Below are positions 42,917 through 52,838 of a stretch of 64,000 nt of DNA, piece after piece. Position numbers and translations under genes: made by a program. Source of the DNA: Actinomycetes bacterium (GTDB lineage Bacteria; Actinomycetota; Actinomycetes; Mycobacteriales; Mycobacteriaceae); NCBI GenBank assembly GCA_023432405.1, contig JAEYUQ010000003.1:1-64000 (forward strand). The letters are read 5' to 3'. Numbering within the stretch: position 1 is the first letter of the stretch; each line of letters starts with the position of its first letter. The notes under the pieces were generated by a model, which made no database searches, was not told the origin of the DNA, and saw nothing but the letters and a program-made list of their open reading frames with translations.

Positions 42917-45900
42917 CATTTCAACCGGATTTGACAATCGAGAAACAGGCACATCCCTGAGGGAATCCACTGGAACCCAGGAGACTATCCAACGTTCTTG
43001 GCTATGGGTGGCTATAGTTTCAGGGATCATCGGCTTCCTCTGCTTTGTGGCAGTGCCTTTCTTACCTGTGCATCAGACGCAATCCTCCGTGTCCTGGCCA
43101 CAGAATGAGTCATTGAATAGTATTCAGACTCCCCTTATTAGCTACGTTCCCGTTGATTTCACTGCAGATATACCGCTTAGATCCCTCAATCAACTTAATA
43201 AGGATCAAACCCTGGTGGTGGGAACCCTAGCTCAAGACTTTGTTAAAGCATCTGAACGAGGGTTGTTCGTCCAAGTCAATGGCGATGGAGGGTTGGATGT
43301 TATCTCACGCGGTAATACCCTTCTTACCGTAGACAAGGACATTCTTGGCAAGCTTCCCGATGATGCACATCTGAACATAAAACTCACTGAAACGCTCAGC
43401 ACAATTGAGGTTCCCGGTGCCCGCGATGAAGATGGAGAGCCCTTATCTGTAACCCTGAGTGATTGGGATCACCGCCCCGACCTCATGGGCATCTACACAG
43501 AGCTAGCAGATACTCCACAAAACTTTCAGGCCCTCACTGACTCCGGGTTGAGTGTTCAGTACACCATTGATTCTCGATTCTCTACATCTCCCACCATTCT
43601 CAAGACAAGCATCGCCGTCCTCGGCCTCATCTGCCTCGTCTTGGCTCTTACCAGCCTGTATAAATTCGATAGATTAGATGGACATCGCTCTAAGGGCATT
43701 CTTCCTGCTGGATGGCGGAAAATCACTGGCCAGGATTGGGCAGTTGCAGCCATTCTCGCGTACTGGCATATATTCGGCGCCAACACCTCAGATGACGGTT
43801 ATATCCTCACGATGGCTAGAGAGGCTCAGCAATCCGGATACCTAGCCAATTATTACCGCTGGTACGGGGTACCAGAAGCACCCTTTGGATTCCCGTACTA
43901 CAACCTTTTCGAGGCCATGACGAAGATATCCACGGCCTCAGCGTGGATGCGTCTACCAGCTCTCATTAGTGCGTTTATCGTATGGTTCATCGTCTCTCGG
44001 TCACTTCTCCATAAATTAGGAAGTAGTATTGCGCAGAGCTCCTATGCTCGCTGGGCCGCAGCCTTTAGTTTCCTGCTGCTCTGGCTTCCCTATAACAACG
44101 GCATACGCCCAGAACCTTTTATTGCAACGGGAGCTCTCTTAGCATGGGCGTGTTTTGAAAGAGCGATAGAAACCTCACGTCTCCTGCCTGCTGCATTAGG
44201 CGTGTTTGTTGCAAGCATCGTGATGGGTGCCGGCCCCACTGGTCTCATAGCAGTGGCAGCACTTCTTATCTGTCTTCTCCCGTTACTGTTGATAGTTAAG
44301 CAACGCATACCACTTCTCCAGCGTCACTTCTCCCATCCGCCCATCAGCTCAAAACTCGCAGCAACCGCCATGCTGGTTCCTTTCCTCCCGACAGGAACTG
44401 CAATTCTGGCGGGAGCTTTTGGTGACCAAACCTTCGCATCAGTTGTTGAGGCTGTACGAGTTCGTAGCATTATTGGCCCAAGCTACAATTGGTTCAATGA
44501 AATTGAGCGTTATGGATGGCTCTTTGATATGGATTCCGCCGACGGTTCCTTCTCTCGGCGTATCGGAGTGTTGATATTATTCACCTATATCATCCTTTTA
44601 GTTCTAACGTTACGGCAATTTAAGAACATTAAAGGATTGTCCTACAGTGTCATCCAAAGGTTGCTCTGGATACTTATTCTCAGCATAGTTCTCCTGATGC
44701 TAACCCCAACTAAATGGTCACATCACTTTGGCGTTTTTGCTGCGTTCATTGCTCCCATAGCTGCAGTAGGAGCAATTTCACTTGCTATTATCACTGCTCG
44801 ATCTGTTCTCAAGAGCTGCATTGCTATCGGGGCAGTATTGTTAGTGTTTGCATTTTCCTTATCGGGAACAAACGGTTGGTGGTATATCTCATCATGGAAA
44901 GTTCCTTGGTGGGATAAGCCAATACAATATCACGCCCATCTACTTAGCAACGGAATCTTTTATATAGTTGTTGCCATTTTATTAATTGGCGTAGTTTATT
45001 ACATTGTTAACGTGCTTCGTCAAAAAGATATCTCTTCTACTGAAGATTTAACTGAAACTTCTGATATATCTGAATCTCAGAGTACGCAAGATATTGATTC
45101 CGCTCAGTATTTTGACAGGAATAATAAGGGACGGGCACTTGTCTTATCGTCAACAATAATCGTAACCGTCATTTCCCTCTTTATAAACATGGCATCTATG
45201 GGCAAAGCTTTCGCATCACAGTATCCTGCCTATACCGTTGCCTTGGGAAATCTTCGAACATTTTCCGGGAATAGCTGCCAATTAGGTGAAGAAGTCATGG
45301 TGGAAGCTAACACAAATGACTCCTTCCTGAAACCTATTGATACCACCTTAGGCGAGTCTCTTGACGCACTTGATTCTGTAGGATTTGGCCCTAATTCTGT
45401 TCCTTCAAATATTTCTGCCCAGTCTGTCACACCTCAGCAGGATGATGACTCTCATTCCCAGGTTTCAGATATCAACTCGAACGTTGATGACGGTAATGAA
45501 AGCAGTCAAGAGGAACAAGAATCTGTTCAGAAGAAAAATCTAGAAAGCGGAATCAATGGTTCAAATCTGAAGCTTCCCTTTGAGTTAGATAGACAAAAGA
45601 TTCCAGTGATGGGGTCATGGTCTTCGACAAAGCAACAGAAGAGTCGTCTAACGTCCGCCTGGTTTGAGATCCCTGAACGTCGTGAAGATCAACCGTTGAT
45701 TGTGGTTTCGGTGGCCGGGACCATCGAACATCTTAATAAGAATGACGTCTTCGTCAGTGGATCGCGCATTCTTCTCGAGTACGGAACTTCTCACGATGAT
45801 GGCTCCGTGACAAACACTGAGGAACTCGCAATGGAGGAGATTGCTGAAACTTCAAAGTGGCGCAACCTTCGCCTTGAGCTACAAGACATCCCGGAGTCAG

Positions 45901-46397
45901 CGAACGTTGTTCGTCTCAAAGTCACAGACGATAATCTTGACCCTGAGAATTGGATTGCGGTTACCCCTCCGAGGGTTCCAACCTTGAAGCCATTGAATAC
46001 AGTGTTTTCTCAAGACGATCCTGCTCTCTTAGACTGGCTGACGGCATTCCAATTTCCTTGCTACAAGCCCCTGGGACACTATGCGGGAGTTGCCGAGGTA
46101 GCGCGTTTTCGTGTTACTCCCGGCATCTTGGACAAGGACTACCACGCCCCATTCCAAAGTGATGTGGGCGGTGGTTTGATGGGCGTTGTTGATACCGTAA
46201 ACACCGTGAGGGAATTGCCCTCCTATCTCAACAAAGACTGGAAACGAGACTGGGGAACTGTAGAGGTCTACAGGCGGCGCACAAACTCCCTGGATGTCAC
46301 GCCTAACCCGGGAGAAATTGATTACCAAGAGATGACGCGCTCTGGGTTGTGGTCCACGGGGCACATGAAAATCAATGAATCATCGCCGCGCCTATAG
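42906..46397 (+). CDS. emb: arabinosyltransferase Emb (EmbC/EmbB type, GT53)
   Basis: 1163 residues, longer than the roughly 1100 usual for Emb proteins. An N-terminal lectin-like domain (about 45-235) is followed by a GT-C membrane core with the DDGYI motif (Asp296-Asp297) and then the C-terminal carbohydrate-binding domain (about 890-1160). It extends arabinan from decaprenylphosphoryl-arabinose. Met303 in ILTMAREA aligns with EmbB Met306 of M. tuberculosis, an ethambutol-resistance position. Two acidic Ser/Asp/Glu/Gln-rich inserts (about 712-735 and 841-882) and an AT-rich middle are unusual. The 3' 26 bp overlap the convergent prsW-like gene. No second emb is in the window. Confidence 0.93.
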   Translation: MSNSISTGFDNRETGTSLRESTGTQETIQRSWLWVAIVSGIIGFLCFVAVPFLPVHQTQSSVSWPQNESLNSIQTPLISYVPVDFTADIPLRSLNQLNKDQTLVVGTLAQDFVKASERGLFVQVNGDGGLDVISRGNTLLTVDKDILGKLPDDAHLNIKLTETLSTIEVPGARDEDGEPLSVTLSDWDHRPDLMGIYTELADTPQNFQALTDSGLSVQYTIDSRFSTSPTILKTSIAVLGLICLVLALTSLYKFDRLDGHRSKGILPAGWRKITGQDWAVAAILAYWHIFGANTSDDGYILTMAREAQQSGYLANYYRWYGVPEAPFGFPYYNLFEAMTKISTASAWMRLPALISAFIVWFIVSRSLLHKLGSSIAQSSYARWAAAFSFLLLWLPYNNGIRPEPFIATGALLAWACFERAIETSRLLPAALGVFVASIVMGAGPTGLIAVAALLICLLPLLLIVKQRIPLLQRHFSHPPISSKLAATAMLVPFLPTGTAILAGAFGDQTFASVVEAVRVRSIIGPSYNWFNEIERYGWLFDMDSADGSFSRRIGVLILFTYIILLVLTLRQFKNIKGLSYSVIQRLLWILILSIVLLMLTPTKWSHHFGVFAAFIAPIAAVGAISLAIITARSVLKSCIAIGAVLLVFAFSLSGTNGWWYISSWKVPWWDKPIQYHAHLLSNGIFYIVVAILLIGVVYYIVNVLRQKDISSTEDLTETSDISESQSTQDIDSAQYFDRNNKGRALVLSSTIIVTVISLFINMASMGKAFASQYPAYTVALGNLRTFSGNSCQLGEEVMVEANTNDSFLKPIDTTLGESLDALDSVGFGPNSVPSNISAQSVTPQQDDDSHSQVSDINSNVDDGNESSQEEQESVQKKNLESGINGSNLKLPFELDRQKIPVMGSWSSTKQQKSRLTSAWFEIPERREDQPLIVVSVAGTIEHLNKNDVFVSGSRILLEYGTSHDDGSVTNTEELAMEEIAETSKWRNLRLELQDIPESANVVRLKVTDDNLDPENWIAVTPPRVPTLKPLNTVFSQDDPALLDWLTAFQFPCYKPLGHYAGVAEVARFRVTPGILDKDYHAPFQSDVGGGLMGVVDTVNTVRELPSYLNKDWKRDWGTVEVYRRRTNSLDVTPNPGEIDYQEMTRSGLWSTGHMKINESSPRL

Positions 46398-47292
46398 TCG
46401 CCGGCATCCACGACGATTCCACCGTAGTGACCGCATAGGTGCGGTCACTGGTGGCTTCCCTCTGAATACGAACTAAGAAGTATATTCCTAGCACGTAGAG
46501 AAGAATGCCCACAGCTATCAGGATGCTGATAGATGCTATCTCGTTGTCCATCCTCATATTCCAGAAGAAGTGAATGGCAAAGCCCATGAGATAGAAGCCC
46601 AAGGCTGTCAAGAGGCGTCTGCTCGGCGTCCACTCTGCTCTGTAGAGAGCATGGCCAATGCCATAGCCGGCCAACGCTGTGCAGATGGGGTGCAGGAAAA
46701 CTCCCAGCACCATACGAGTACCCCAGGATGTCAGAGCACCTGACAAATCTGAGGTGGGATCTAGCACCGCCAAAGAAACGCTGTAATAACAGTTTTCCAC
46801 CACCTCGAAACCAAGGCCAACCATGAAACCCACCATGAAGGTGTGCCACGGGCGAGTTACATATCGAGTGCTAAGTGCAATGACAAGAACTCCTAGTGCC
46901 TTGAGAAACTCCTCTGGATACGCACCTGCGAAGCTGGCAGTGAACATGGGCATACCCAGTTTTTCCATAAGCGGCATAGCCGGTGCCATTATCTGAGCTC
47001 CCAGAGTGCAAACACTGCCTCCCCAAAGAAGTGCCACAATCCACCAGCTGTTCATTCTCCACCAGGCGGATAATCCTAAGCCCGTGGTCCCCGATTGCTG
47101 TAGAGGGTGTGGCCACGCAGCGTGACGGGATAGGAGCCACGTCACAACACCGGCCACCAGTACCAACGCACACGCGTTAATCAGTGTCACGGTTGGACTC
47201 GTAAGCACCGTTGACACTCCTAGAAAACCAAACCCTGCTAGCGAGCAGAGGGTGATAATAACCCACAGTATTGTTGAAAAACCGTTTTTCAT
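46372..47292 (-). CDS. PrsW-family intramembrane metalloprotease
   Basis: A 306-residue polytopic membrane protein. PrsW motifs are visible: AYPEEFLKALGVL (EExxK), GLGFEVVENCYYS (FExxEN) and HPICTALAGYGIG (conserved His). The family cuts membrane proteins, including anti-sigma factors, within the membrane; the substrate here is unknown. Its ATGA overlaps the stop of the upstream 213-residue protein, which is therefore a candidate partner. It converges on emb. Confidence 0.85.
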   Translation of the reverse strand: MKNGFSTILWVIITLCSLAGFGFLGVSTVLTSPTVTLINACALVLVAGVVTWLLSRHAAWPHPLQQSGTTGLGLSAWWRMNSWWIVALLWGGSVCTLGAQIMAPAMPLMEKLGMPMFTASFAGAYPEEFLKALGVLVIALSTRYVTRPWHTFMVGFMVGLGFEVVENCYYSVSLAVLDPTSDLSGALTSWGTRMVLGVFLHPICTALAGYGIGHALYRAEWTPSRRLLTALGFYLMGFAIHFFWNMRMDNEIASISILIAVGILLYVLGIYFLVRIQREATSDRTYAVTTVESSWMPATIGAAMIH

Positions 47293-47930
47293 ACCGTCTG
47301 GAGCCCGCTTCCCTTGTGACTCATGGTGCCGGAGTATGGGGACAGAGATGACCAGTTGAGCGTCTCACTCACCTGCGGTGGAAGAAGATTATGGGTCAGC
47401 TGCCTCCAAGAATCCCGAAGAAGAGTGGAGTCTCCAGTGTCCTGGAAGTAAGCAAAAAGGTAAGAACCCTCGCACTTTTCTGCTGGGCATACAGTAGCTA
47501 GAACCACATCTCCTGTCTCGCGATCAGCCAGAATGGCACTTTCTGTACTAGATTCACGATCCCACACATAGTTTTCTGACAAACCAGGCTCTAAACGGTT
47601 AGCGCGCAGTTCTCGGAGCAACGCTACTTCCATATCTTCAATGCCAGAGACCATCCGCGTGGATACCGTCGCCGTAGCGCAATCAAACTCGTAGCCTAAG
47701 GTGAGCGAGTCCTGCCTGGTACACATCCAGGGCTGACCATTGTCACGAAACACGGGAACCGACCAGTCATAGTACGGGTCAGACAATTCCAAAGGCCGAA
47801 GCCGTTGTAACGCTGTATCAGGCAAAGAGGCATTAACCACCATCGGCACTCCCAGAACAATCCCCACTGCCAAGAGAATCTTCCACCACACACCAGGAGA
47901 AACCTGGGGGAGAAACCGATACTCGCTCAT
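47289..47930 (-). CDS. membrane-anchored extracytoplasmic protein, unknown
   Basis: 213 residues. One hydrophobic segment at about 15-35 serves as a signal anchor, and the rest is probably outside the cell. It contains four cysteines (Cys70, Cys84 and a pair in CPAEKC), which could form disulfides. No family recognised. TATTCT lies 8 nt before the ATG at 47930. It overlaps prsW by 4 bp, so a linked function is likely; it may be a regulator or substrate of the protease. Confidence 0.65.
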   Translation of the reverse strand: MSEYRFLPQVSPGVWWKILLAVGIVLGVPMVVNASLPDTALQRLRPLELSDPYYDWSVPVFRDNGQPWMCTRQDSLTLGYEFDCATATVSTRMVSGIEDMEVALLRELRANRLEPGLSENYVWDRESSTESAILADRETGDVVLATVCPAEKCEGSYLFAYFQDTGDSTLLRDSWRQLTHNLLPPQVSETLNWSSLSPYSGTMSHKGSGLQTV

Positions 47931-48095
47931 GCTCCTCAAGAATAGCTATTCTGCCGTCCTTGGTAACCACCTTTCGCGGTGCCAGAATCTTAGCGTTCCC
48001 TGCTTATCACAGGTTGCAACCCCTCAGTTTCTCAGAATCCTCCCTGGCAGCCATACTTCCCGGGGAGGGACACAGACACGTGCAAAGACGCTGAT

Positions 48096-48101
48096 TAAAG
48101 T
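48096..48101 (+). promoter_or_regulatory. -10 element of the M13 peptidase gene
   Basis: TAAAGT with 7 nt to the ATG at 48109; it decides the start against an in-frame ATG far upstream at 47929. Confidence 0.5.
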
Positions 48102-48108
48102 GGCTTGC

Positions 48109-50037
48109 ATGAAAGATTTGTATGAATACGTCAATGGCTCCTGGCTATCTACACACGTTATTCCAGAAGATCGTGGAGTAGATGGGACCTTCCATAGCCT
48201 CAACGATGAAGCCGAGGATCGGGTACACGGGATCGTCGTCAAGGATCAGGGGTTAGCGGGAACCCTGTTTGATTCCTTTATGGATACCGACGCCATCAAC
48301 AAGGCAGGAATATCTCCTTTGGAGGCTGATCTGGACCTTGTGGATGTAACAACAGTGCCTGAGCTGCTTGAGGCGCTGGGGAGATTGGATCGCCTGGGAG
48401 TGGGGAGCCCTGTGGGCATCATGGTGGAGAAAGATTCCACGTCCACTACGGTGGTGGCCTATGTGGTGCAGTCCGGGTTGGGGCTTCCGGATGAGGCCTA
48501 CTACCGGGAAGAGGCCCATGCCCAGACTTTGGCAGCTTATGAGAAACATATTGCCGAGATGCTGAAGTTTCTTCCTGAATCTCGGCTGTACGGAAACTCC
48601 CCACAGGACGCGGCAGCTCGCATTGTGGCTCTTGAGAAACGTATCGCTGCTGGTCACTGGGATGTCCTGGAGAGCCGAGACGCACTGAAAACCTATAATC
48701 CCACTCCTGTTGCTGATTTACCTGAGACGGTTCAGGCCTTGCTTCGTGCTGCTGGCATGAAGGAAAAGCACGTTATTGCCATGATGCCTAGTTATCTCAA
48801 TCACCTGGACACACTGCTGACGGCAGAAACACTGGAGGAGTGGAAACTCTGGGCGGTGTGGCACATCCTTCTCTCGCGGGCAGGTCTCCTGGCGGAGGAC
48901 ATTGGTGCTAAGAACTTTGAGTTCTTCGGCACCGCACTATCTGGGGCAACACAGCAGCGTGACCGCTGGAAACGAGGCGTAACAACGGTATCCCAGTTTG
49001 TTGGGGATGAGATTGGCAAGATTTATGTGGCCACATATTTCTCTGCCGAAGCAAAGGAGCGGATGGAGGAGCTAGTGCGCTACCTTATCGACGCCTATCG
49101 TGAGAGATTGTCTGCTTTGCCCTGGATGACGGACACCACCAAAGAGCGTGCGCTGGACAAGTTGAAGAAGTTCCGCGCAAAAATTGGATATCCGGAGACG
49201 TGGCGTTCCTTTGAGGGGCTGGAGTTTAGTTCCCACGGGGAAGACCTCCTAGAAAACGTCCGCCGAGGCTCTGCCTTTATCCACGACTATGAGCTCGGCA
49301 AACTAGGTAAAGAAGTCAATCGGGAAGAATGGTTTGCAACACCCCAGACAGTTAATGCCTTTTACCATCCCGTTCTCAACGACATCACCTTCCCCGCCGC
49401 AATCCTGCGACCACCATTCTTTGATTTCGATGCCGACGCCGCGGAAAACTTCGGCGCCATTGGTGCCGTGATTGGCCACGAAATTGGCCACGGTTTTGAT
49501 GACCAGGGTTCGCGCTACGATGGCGACGGCAACCTGGAGTCCTGGTGGACGGATGAGGATCGGGAAGCCTTCGTAGAGCTCACTGACAAGCTGGTGGCAC
49601 AGTATTCCGGGTTGGTGCCCACAGTGCTGAAAGAAAACGGTATTGAAAGCTCGGGGGTAAATGGGCAATTCACCCTTGGAGAAAACATTGGTGACCTGGG
49701 CGGTTTAGGAATAGCGATGGTGGCCTATCACAACTGGGTGTCCGATCATGGGGAGGACGACGCCAAGGAATTCATTGTGGAGGGCGCTGACCCAGATATG
49801 GATGGTAAAACCTTCACTGGTATCCAACGCTTCTTCCTGGCGTGGGCTCGGGTATGGCGCACCGCTATCCGCCCGGAACTAGCTCAACAGTACCTGGCCA
49901 TTGACCCGCACTCACCTGCAGAATTCCGCTGCAATGTGATTGCTGCAAATGTTGATGAGTTTTATGAGGCATTCCCTGAAGTAGATGAGAACTCGCCAAT
50001 GTATCTGGCCCCAGAAAACAGGGTGACCATCTGGTGA
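48109..50037 (+). CDS. M13-family zinc metallopeptidase (PepO/Zmp1-like)
   Basis: A 642-residue neprilysin-type peptidase. The N-terminal M13_N region starts DLYEYVNGSWL. The catalytic domain has the substrate-binding NAFYHPVLNDITFPAAIL, the zinc helix IGHEIGHGFDDQG (HExxH) and ENIGDLGG, whose glutamate is the third zinc ligand. It ends with the family's conserved CNVIAANVDEFYEAF segment. No signal peptide is visible, as in Zmp1 of M. tuberculosis, so location is uncertain. A TAAAGT hexamer 7 nt before the ATG supports the start. Confidence 0.93.
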   Translation: MKDLYEYVNGSWLSTHVIPEDRGVDGTFHSLNDEAEDRVHGIVVKDQGLAGTLFDSFMDTDAINKAGISPLEADLDLVDVTTVPELLEALGRLDRLGVGSPVGIMVEKDSTSTTVVAYVVQSGLGLPDEAYYREEAHAQTLAAYEKHIAEMLKFLPESRLYGNSPQDAAARIVALEKRIAAGHWDVLESRDALKTYNPTPVADLPETVQALLRAAGMKEKHVIAMMPSYLNHLDTLLTAETLEEWKLWAVWHILLSRAGLLAEDIGAKNFEFFGTALSGATQQRDRWKRGVTTVSQFVGDEIGKIYVATYFSAEAKERMEELVRYLIDAYRERLSALPWMTDTTKERALDKLKKFRAKIGYPETWRSFEGLEFSSHGEDLLENVRRGSAFIHDYELGKLGKEVNREEWFATPQTVNAFYHPVLNDITFPAAILRPPFFDFDADAAENFGAIGAVIGHEIGHGFDDQGSRYDGDGNLESWWTDEDREAFVELTDKLVAQYSGLVPTVLKENGIESSGVNGQFTLGENIGDLGGLGIAMVAYHNWVSDHGEDDAKEFIVEGADPDMDGKTFTGIQRFFLAWARVWRTAIRPELAQQYLAIDPHSPAEFRCNVIAANVDEFYEAFPEVDENSPMYLAPENRVTIW

Positions 50038-50067
50038 TTGCCCATAGCACTCTGGCGTGACCACAAT

Positions 50068-50094
50068 CTCCCGAGATGCTGTTGCTCTCGGGAG
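50068..50094. terminator. bidirectional terminator hairpin
   Basis: CTCCCGAG (50068-50075) pairs perfectly with CTCGGGAG (50087-50094) across an 11-nt loop, between the convergent M13 peptidase and maltokinase-cap-like genes. Confidence 0.65.
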
Positions 50095-50130
50095 TGACTG
50101 GCAGGTGCCCCCCAAGGCTCCACAAGACCT

Positions 50131-50781
50131 CTAGCGGAAGAGGGCAAATTCTGCTGTAATCAGGTTCTTACCACTTCCCTGACCTTCACCTTTATACACA
50201 CCCTCCAGACGGTTTTGGGACACCGTGTGCCCCGGAGCACCTGTGCGCCAATCATGAATCAAAAGACGCGGAAGCCGAAGCTTGAAGTCATGGTCATAAT
50301 CACTCATATTGACCACGCCCTCTGCTGATTCGAGAGTGAAACGAGAAATGTGAACATACGTCAGATCGTGGTCTTTCAACGTACACTTCCCGGTTATATC
50401 CACAATGGGCTCACCGGCTTTCAGCGGTGAACTGGTTCCCTCTTCCAAAATGGTGCGGATGAAATTGCGCACTGCCACGGGATCAGCCAACGCGGGATAG
50501 GCCACATAGGTACTCCCATCTGCAAAGGTCATCTCTCCCAGGGAACTTACTTTCACTTGGTCTGCAAACTCCTTGGGGCGCAATGCCAAGGGCACCTGCA
50601 CTAAACGCTCTTCCACATCAAGACCAATGAGCACAATAATCTCTACCCGGTTAGCTTCATCCCCAATGCGGTAAACACCCTTGACCTGTAAGAGTCCGTA
50701 TTTTCGGCCGATTTTATCCATTTCCGGATGAATTGCTGCTCTGAAGGATGCTTCTGGAAGAGATTGTTGCGCTGTGCCCAT
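50131..50781 (-). CDS. maltokinase N-terminal cap-like domain protein (CG0192-like)
   Basis: 216 residues. The pattern YGLLQVKGVYRIGDEANRVEIIVLIG, then QVPLALR and TYVAYPALADPVAVRNFI, resembles the stand-alone cap-like domains annotated as CG0192-related in actinobacteria. No kinase catalytic domain is attached, so it is not an enzyme by sequence; the role is unknown. The ATG at 50781 is preferred because GAGAAAGG lies 7 nt upstream; an in-frame start at 50799 is also possible. Confidence 0.55.
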   Translation of the reverse strand: MGTAQQSLPEASFRAAIHPEMDKIGRKYGLLQVKGVYRIGDEANRVEIIVLIGLDVEERLVQVPLALRPKEFADQVKVSSLGEMTFADGSTYVAYPALADPVAVRNFIRTILEEGTSSPLKAGEPIVDITGKCTLKDHDLTYVHISRFTLESAEGVVNMSDYDHDFKLRLPRLLIHDWRTGAPGHTVSQNRLEGVYKGEGQGSGKNLITAEFALFR

Positions 50782-50973
50782 CTGAAAACCTTTCTCCAAG
50801 AATCTGTTGAGAAGTAAACCGGAAGAGGCAGCAAACCTAGGTTGCCCTCATCACAAAACGACGTGTCATAGTGAAGATTACGCCAGGTATCCGGCATTTT
50901 CCTCCAAGTTTTGAACAATCCACTCCACCTCCCGCAGTGAGCACGTGGCTCTTGGCGCAGTAGGCTCAGTGTT

Positions 50974-51858
50974 ATGACTGGACGTGACAATCAGCAGGGT
51001 GAGAACACTCACACACAGCCACAAGGCATGACGGAGGAAGAAGAACTAGATCGCATCACCGAATACTTGGATGACGCTTTCCCTTGTCCCTCTTTTGCTC
51101 CCCCCTGGAACGGTGGGAATGGTGATCCTCGCGCGACGGACATCTATACAGCTAAACTCCCTGACCGGATTACTCAGGCCAGTCTGCTGTTTTTGGGTAC
51201 GGAAAAAGATCAGCGCGCCCCTAGCGTGGCCTTTGTAGATGGGGTGACTACCCAAGATCTCCCTGAGCTGCACGCCCAGCTTCTCATCCCGGAAAAGCCT
51301 GTTGCGGGGCATTGGGCGGTGTCTATTCATGGTGGTGGCTGGTGGCGAGGCTCCAATGAGTACCTGGAGTACTCCTGGCGTCCCGAGGTTGCGGCCTGCG
51401 GCAACCTATCTGGCACGACCATTATCGACGTCGATTATCCCCTGGCTCCCCAGCACACTCTCCCGGAGATGATTGATTCAATTCGTGCTGCCGTCGAGTA
51501 TGCCCGAGCACAAGGTGCCACCACGGTTACTGCCATTGGGTACTCTTCAGGTGCAGCTCTAGCCACCATGTGCAGCGAGTTTGTAGATGGGCTGGTGCTC
51601 ATGTTCCCAGATCTTGAATCCGTAGCTAAGCTCCCAGCTGATATTTCGGAGGGTGTGTGCGTCCCCAACCCAGAATCCTGGCCACGTACGTTAGTGCAAC
51701 TAGCAGAACAGGATGAGGTGGCTGCTCATCCCGATAATCTGGACGGGGTTGTGCGCGTCCTTGTCCGCAGATATACCTCTCACCACCGCATTACCGTGCC
51801 TGCTGTAGCACGCCAGAAGGTAAGGGACGTCGCCAAGTTCTTGGAGTACCTTATCTAG
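50974..51858 (+). CDS. alpha/beta hydrolase (HSL/esterase family)
   Basis: A 294-residue serine hydrolase of the hormone-sensitive-lipase type: oxyanion motif HGGGWWRG, DVDYPLAPQHTLP and nucleophile motif GYSSGAA. Late candidates for the acid and the histidine are QDEVAAHPDN and YTSHHRI. The family hydrolyses short acyl esters; the substrate is unknown. TAGGCT lies 7 nt before the ATG, so it is probably leaderless. Confidence 0.85.
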   Translation: MTGRDNQQGENTHTQPQGMTEEEELDRITEYLDDAFPCPSFAPPWNGGNGDPRATDIYTAKLPDRITQASLLFLGTEKDQRAPSVAFVDGVTTQDLPELHAQLLIPEKPVAGHWAVSIHGGGWWRGSNEYLEYSWRPEVAACGNLSGTTIIDVDYPLAPQHTLPEMIDSIRAAVEYARAQGATTVTAIGYSSGAALATMCSEFVDGLVLMFPDLESVAKLPADISEGVCVPNPESWPRTLVQLAEQDEVAAHPDNLDGVVRVLVRRYTSHHRITVPAVARQKVRDVAKFLEYLI

Positions 51859-51908
51859 GAACTCCAAGAAAAGCTCTCACAGTGCTGGAATGTCCGCTTG
51901 TTGCCGGA

Positions 51909-52838
51909 CTACTCCAGGTGATCCACCAAATCCAGGAGGTCATCTGATTCTCGTGCTTCTTCACGAGGAGGTTCCTCCACTTCACAGAGCATAGTGAGAG
52001 CTCCTGTGGAATCAACGATTTGGCATATCCGACCCAGCTCAGAATCCACCGGCCCCTCAATAATTTCCCCACCTAGGGCTGAAACCCGGCCAGCTGCTTC
52101 CTCAATGTTCTGCACACCTAAGAAGATTTGCCAGAAACTGCTTGCCCCTGGAGGGAAACCAATCTTGGCATCGTAGAGACCTGCGCAGGGAGCGCCCTCC
52201 CAGAGAGCCATAGCGTAGCGAGTCCCAGTGGAAATGCCAGTCTCTTTGATGTCCCAGGACAAGAGGTTTCGATAGAAGGTCAGTACCGTCTCGAAGTCCC
52301 TCATCACCATGTTTTCGTACCACACAGGACAGCCTGGCTCACCAGCGGCAATAAAGGCCGCACCATCTGGTTCAATAAGCCCAAAGACAGCTCCTGCGGG
52401 ATCCATAGCGACGGCCATCGTACCCACCTCAACCCGTGTGGGTTCGATGAGAATCTGGCTTCCGGAAGACTGTATCTCAGCCACACTGGCGGTGATGTCG
52501 CTGGACATAAAGTACGTAATCCAGGTATCTGAAAAGGCGCTTTCTTCTGGCAAACCCACAATTCCGGCTACAGGTAAACCGTGCTTTCGGGCAATGTAGT
52601 AACCCTCCTCTTGGGCATGGTCAGAGCCCTTCTTTGCCGACGCCTCCGTCACAGATTCTGTGGCTCCGTCACGCTCAGCGGCGGACTCTGCTGAAGCCTC
52701 TGCACCAGCTGAGCTAGGGATCTCAGGAGAAAACTCCCACCCCATGAGCTCTCGATAAAAAGACGCCGATGCTGTCGGGTTACTGGAGAGAATCTCAATC
52801 CAATATGGCAATCCCGGTTCCGCATGAAAAGCAGGCAT
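51909..52838 (-). CDS. VOC-superfamily protein with two glyoxalase-like domains
   Basis: 309 residues with two VOC modules: about 8-135 (PYWIEILSSNPTASASFYRELMGWEF) and 185-290 (PVWYENMVMRDFETVLTFYRNLLSW). The first contains an Ala/Ser/Glu-rich insert at about 36-65, and an acidic tail follows the second. It resembles CFP30B/Rv0577-type proteins, but the substrate is unknown. GGAGG lies 8 nt before the ATG. The ATG shares one base with the TAA of the upstream S4 gene, so the two are translationally coupled. Confidence 0.8.
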   Translation of the reverse strand: MPAFHAEPGLPYWIEILSSNPTASASFYRELMGWEFSPEIPSSAGAEASAESAAERDGATESVTEASAKKGSDHAQEEGYYIARKHGLPVAGIVGLPEESAFSDTWITYFMSSDITASVAEIQSSGSQILIEPTRVEVGTMAVAMDPAGAVFGLIEPDGAAFIAAGEPGCPVWYENMVMRDFETVLTFYRNLLSWDIKETGISTGTRYAMALWEGAPCAGLYDAKIGFPPGASSFWQIFLGVQNIEEAAGRVSALGGEIIEGPVDSELGRICQIVDSTGALTMLCEVEEPPREEARESDDLLDLVDHLE

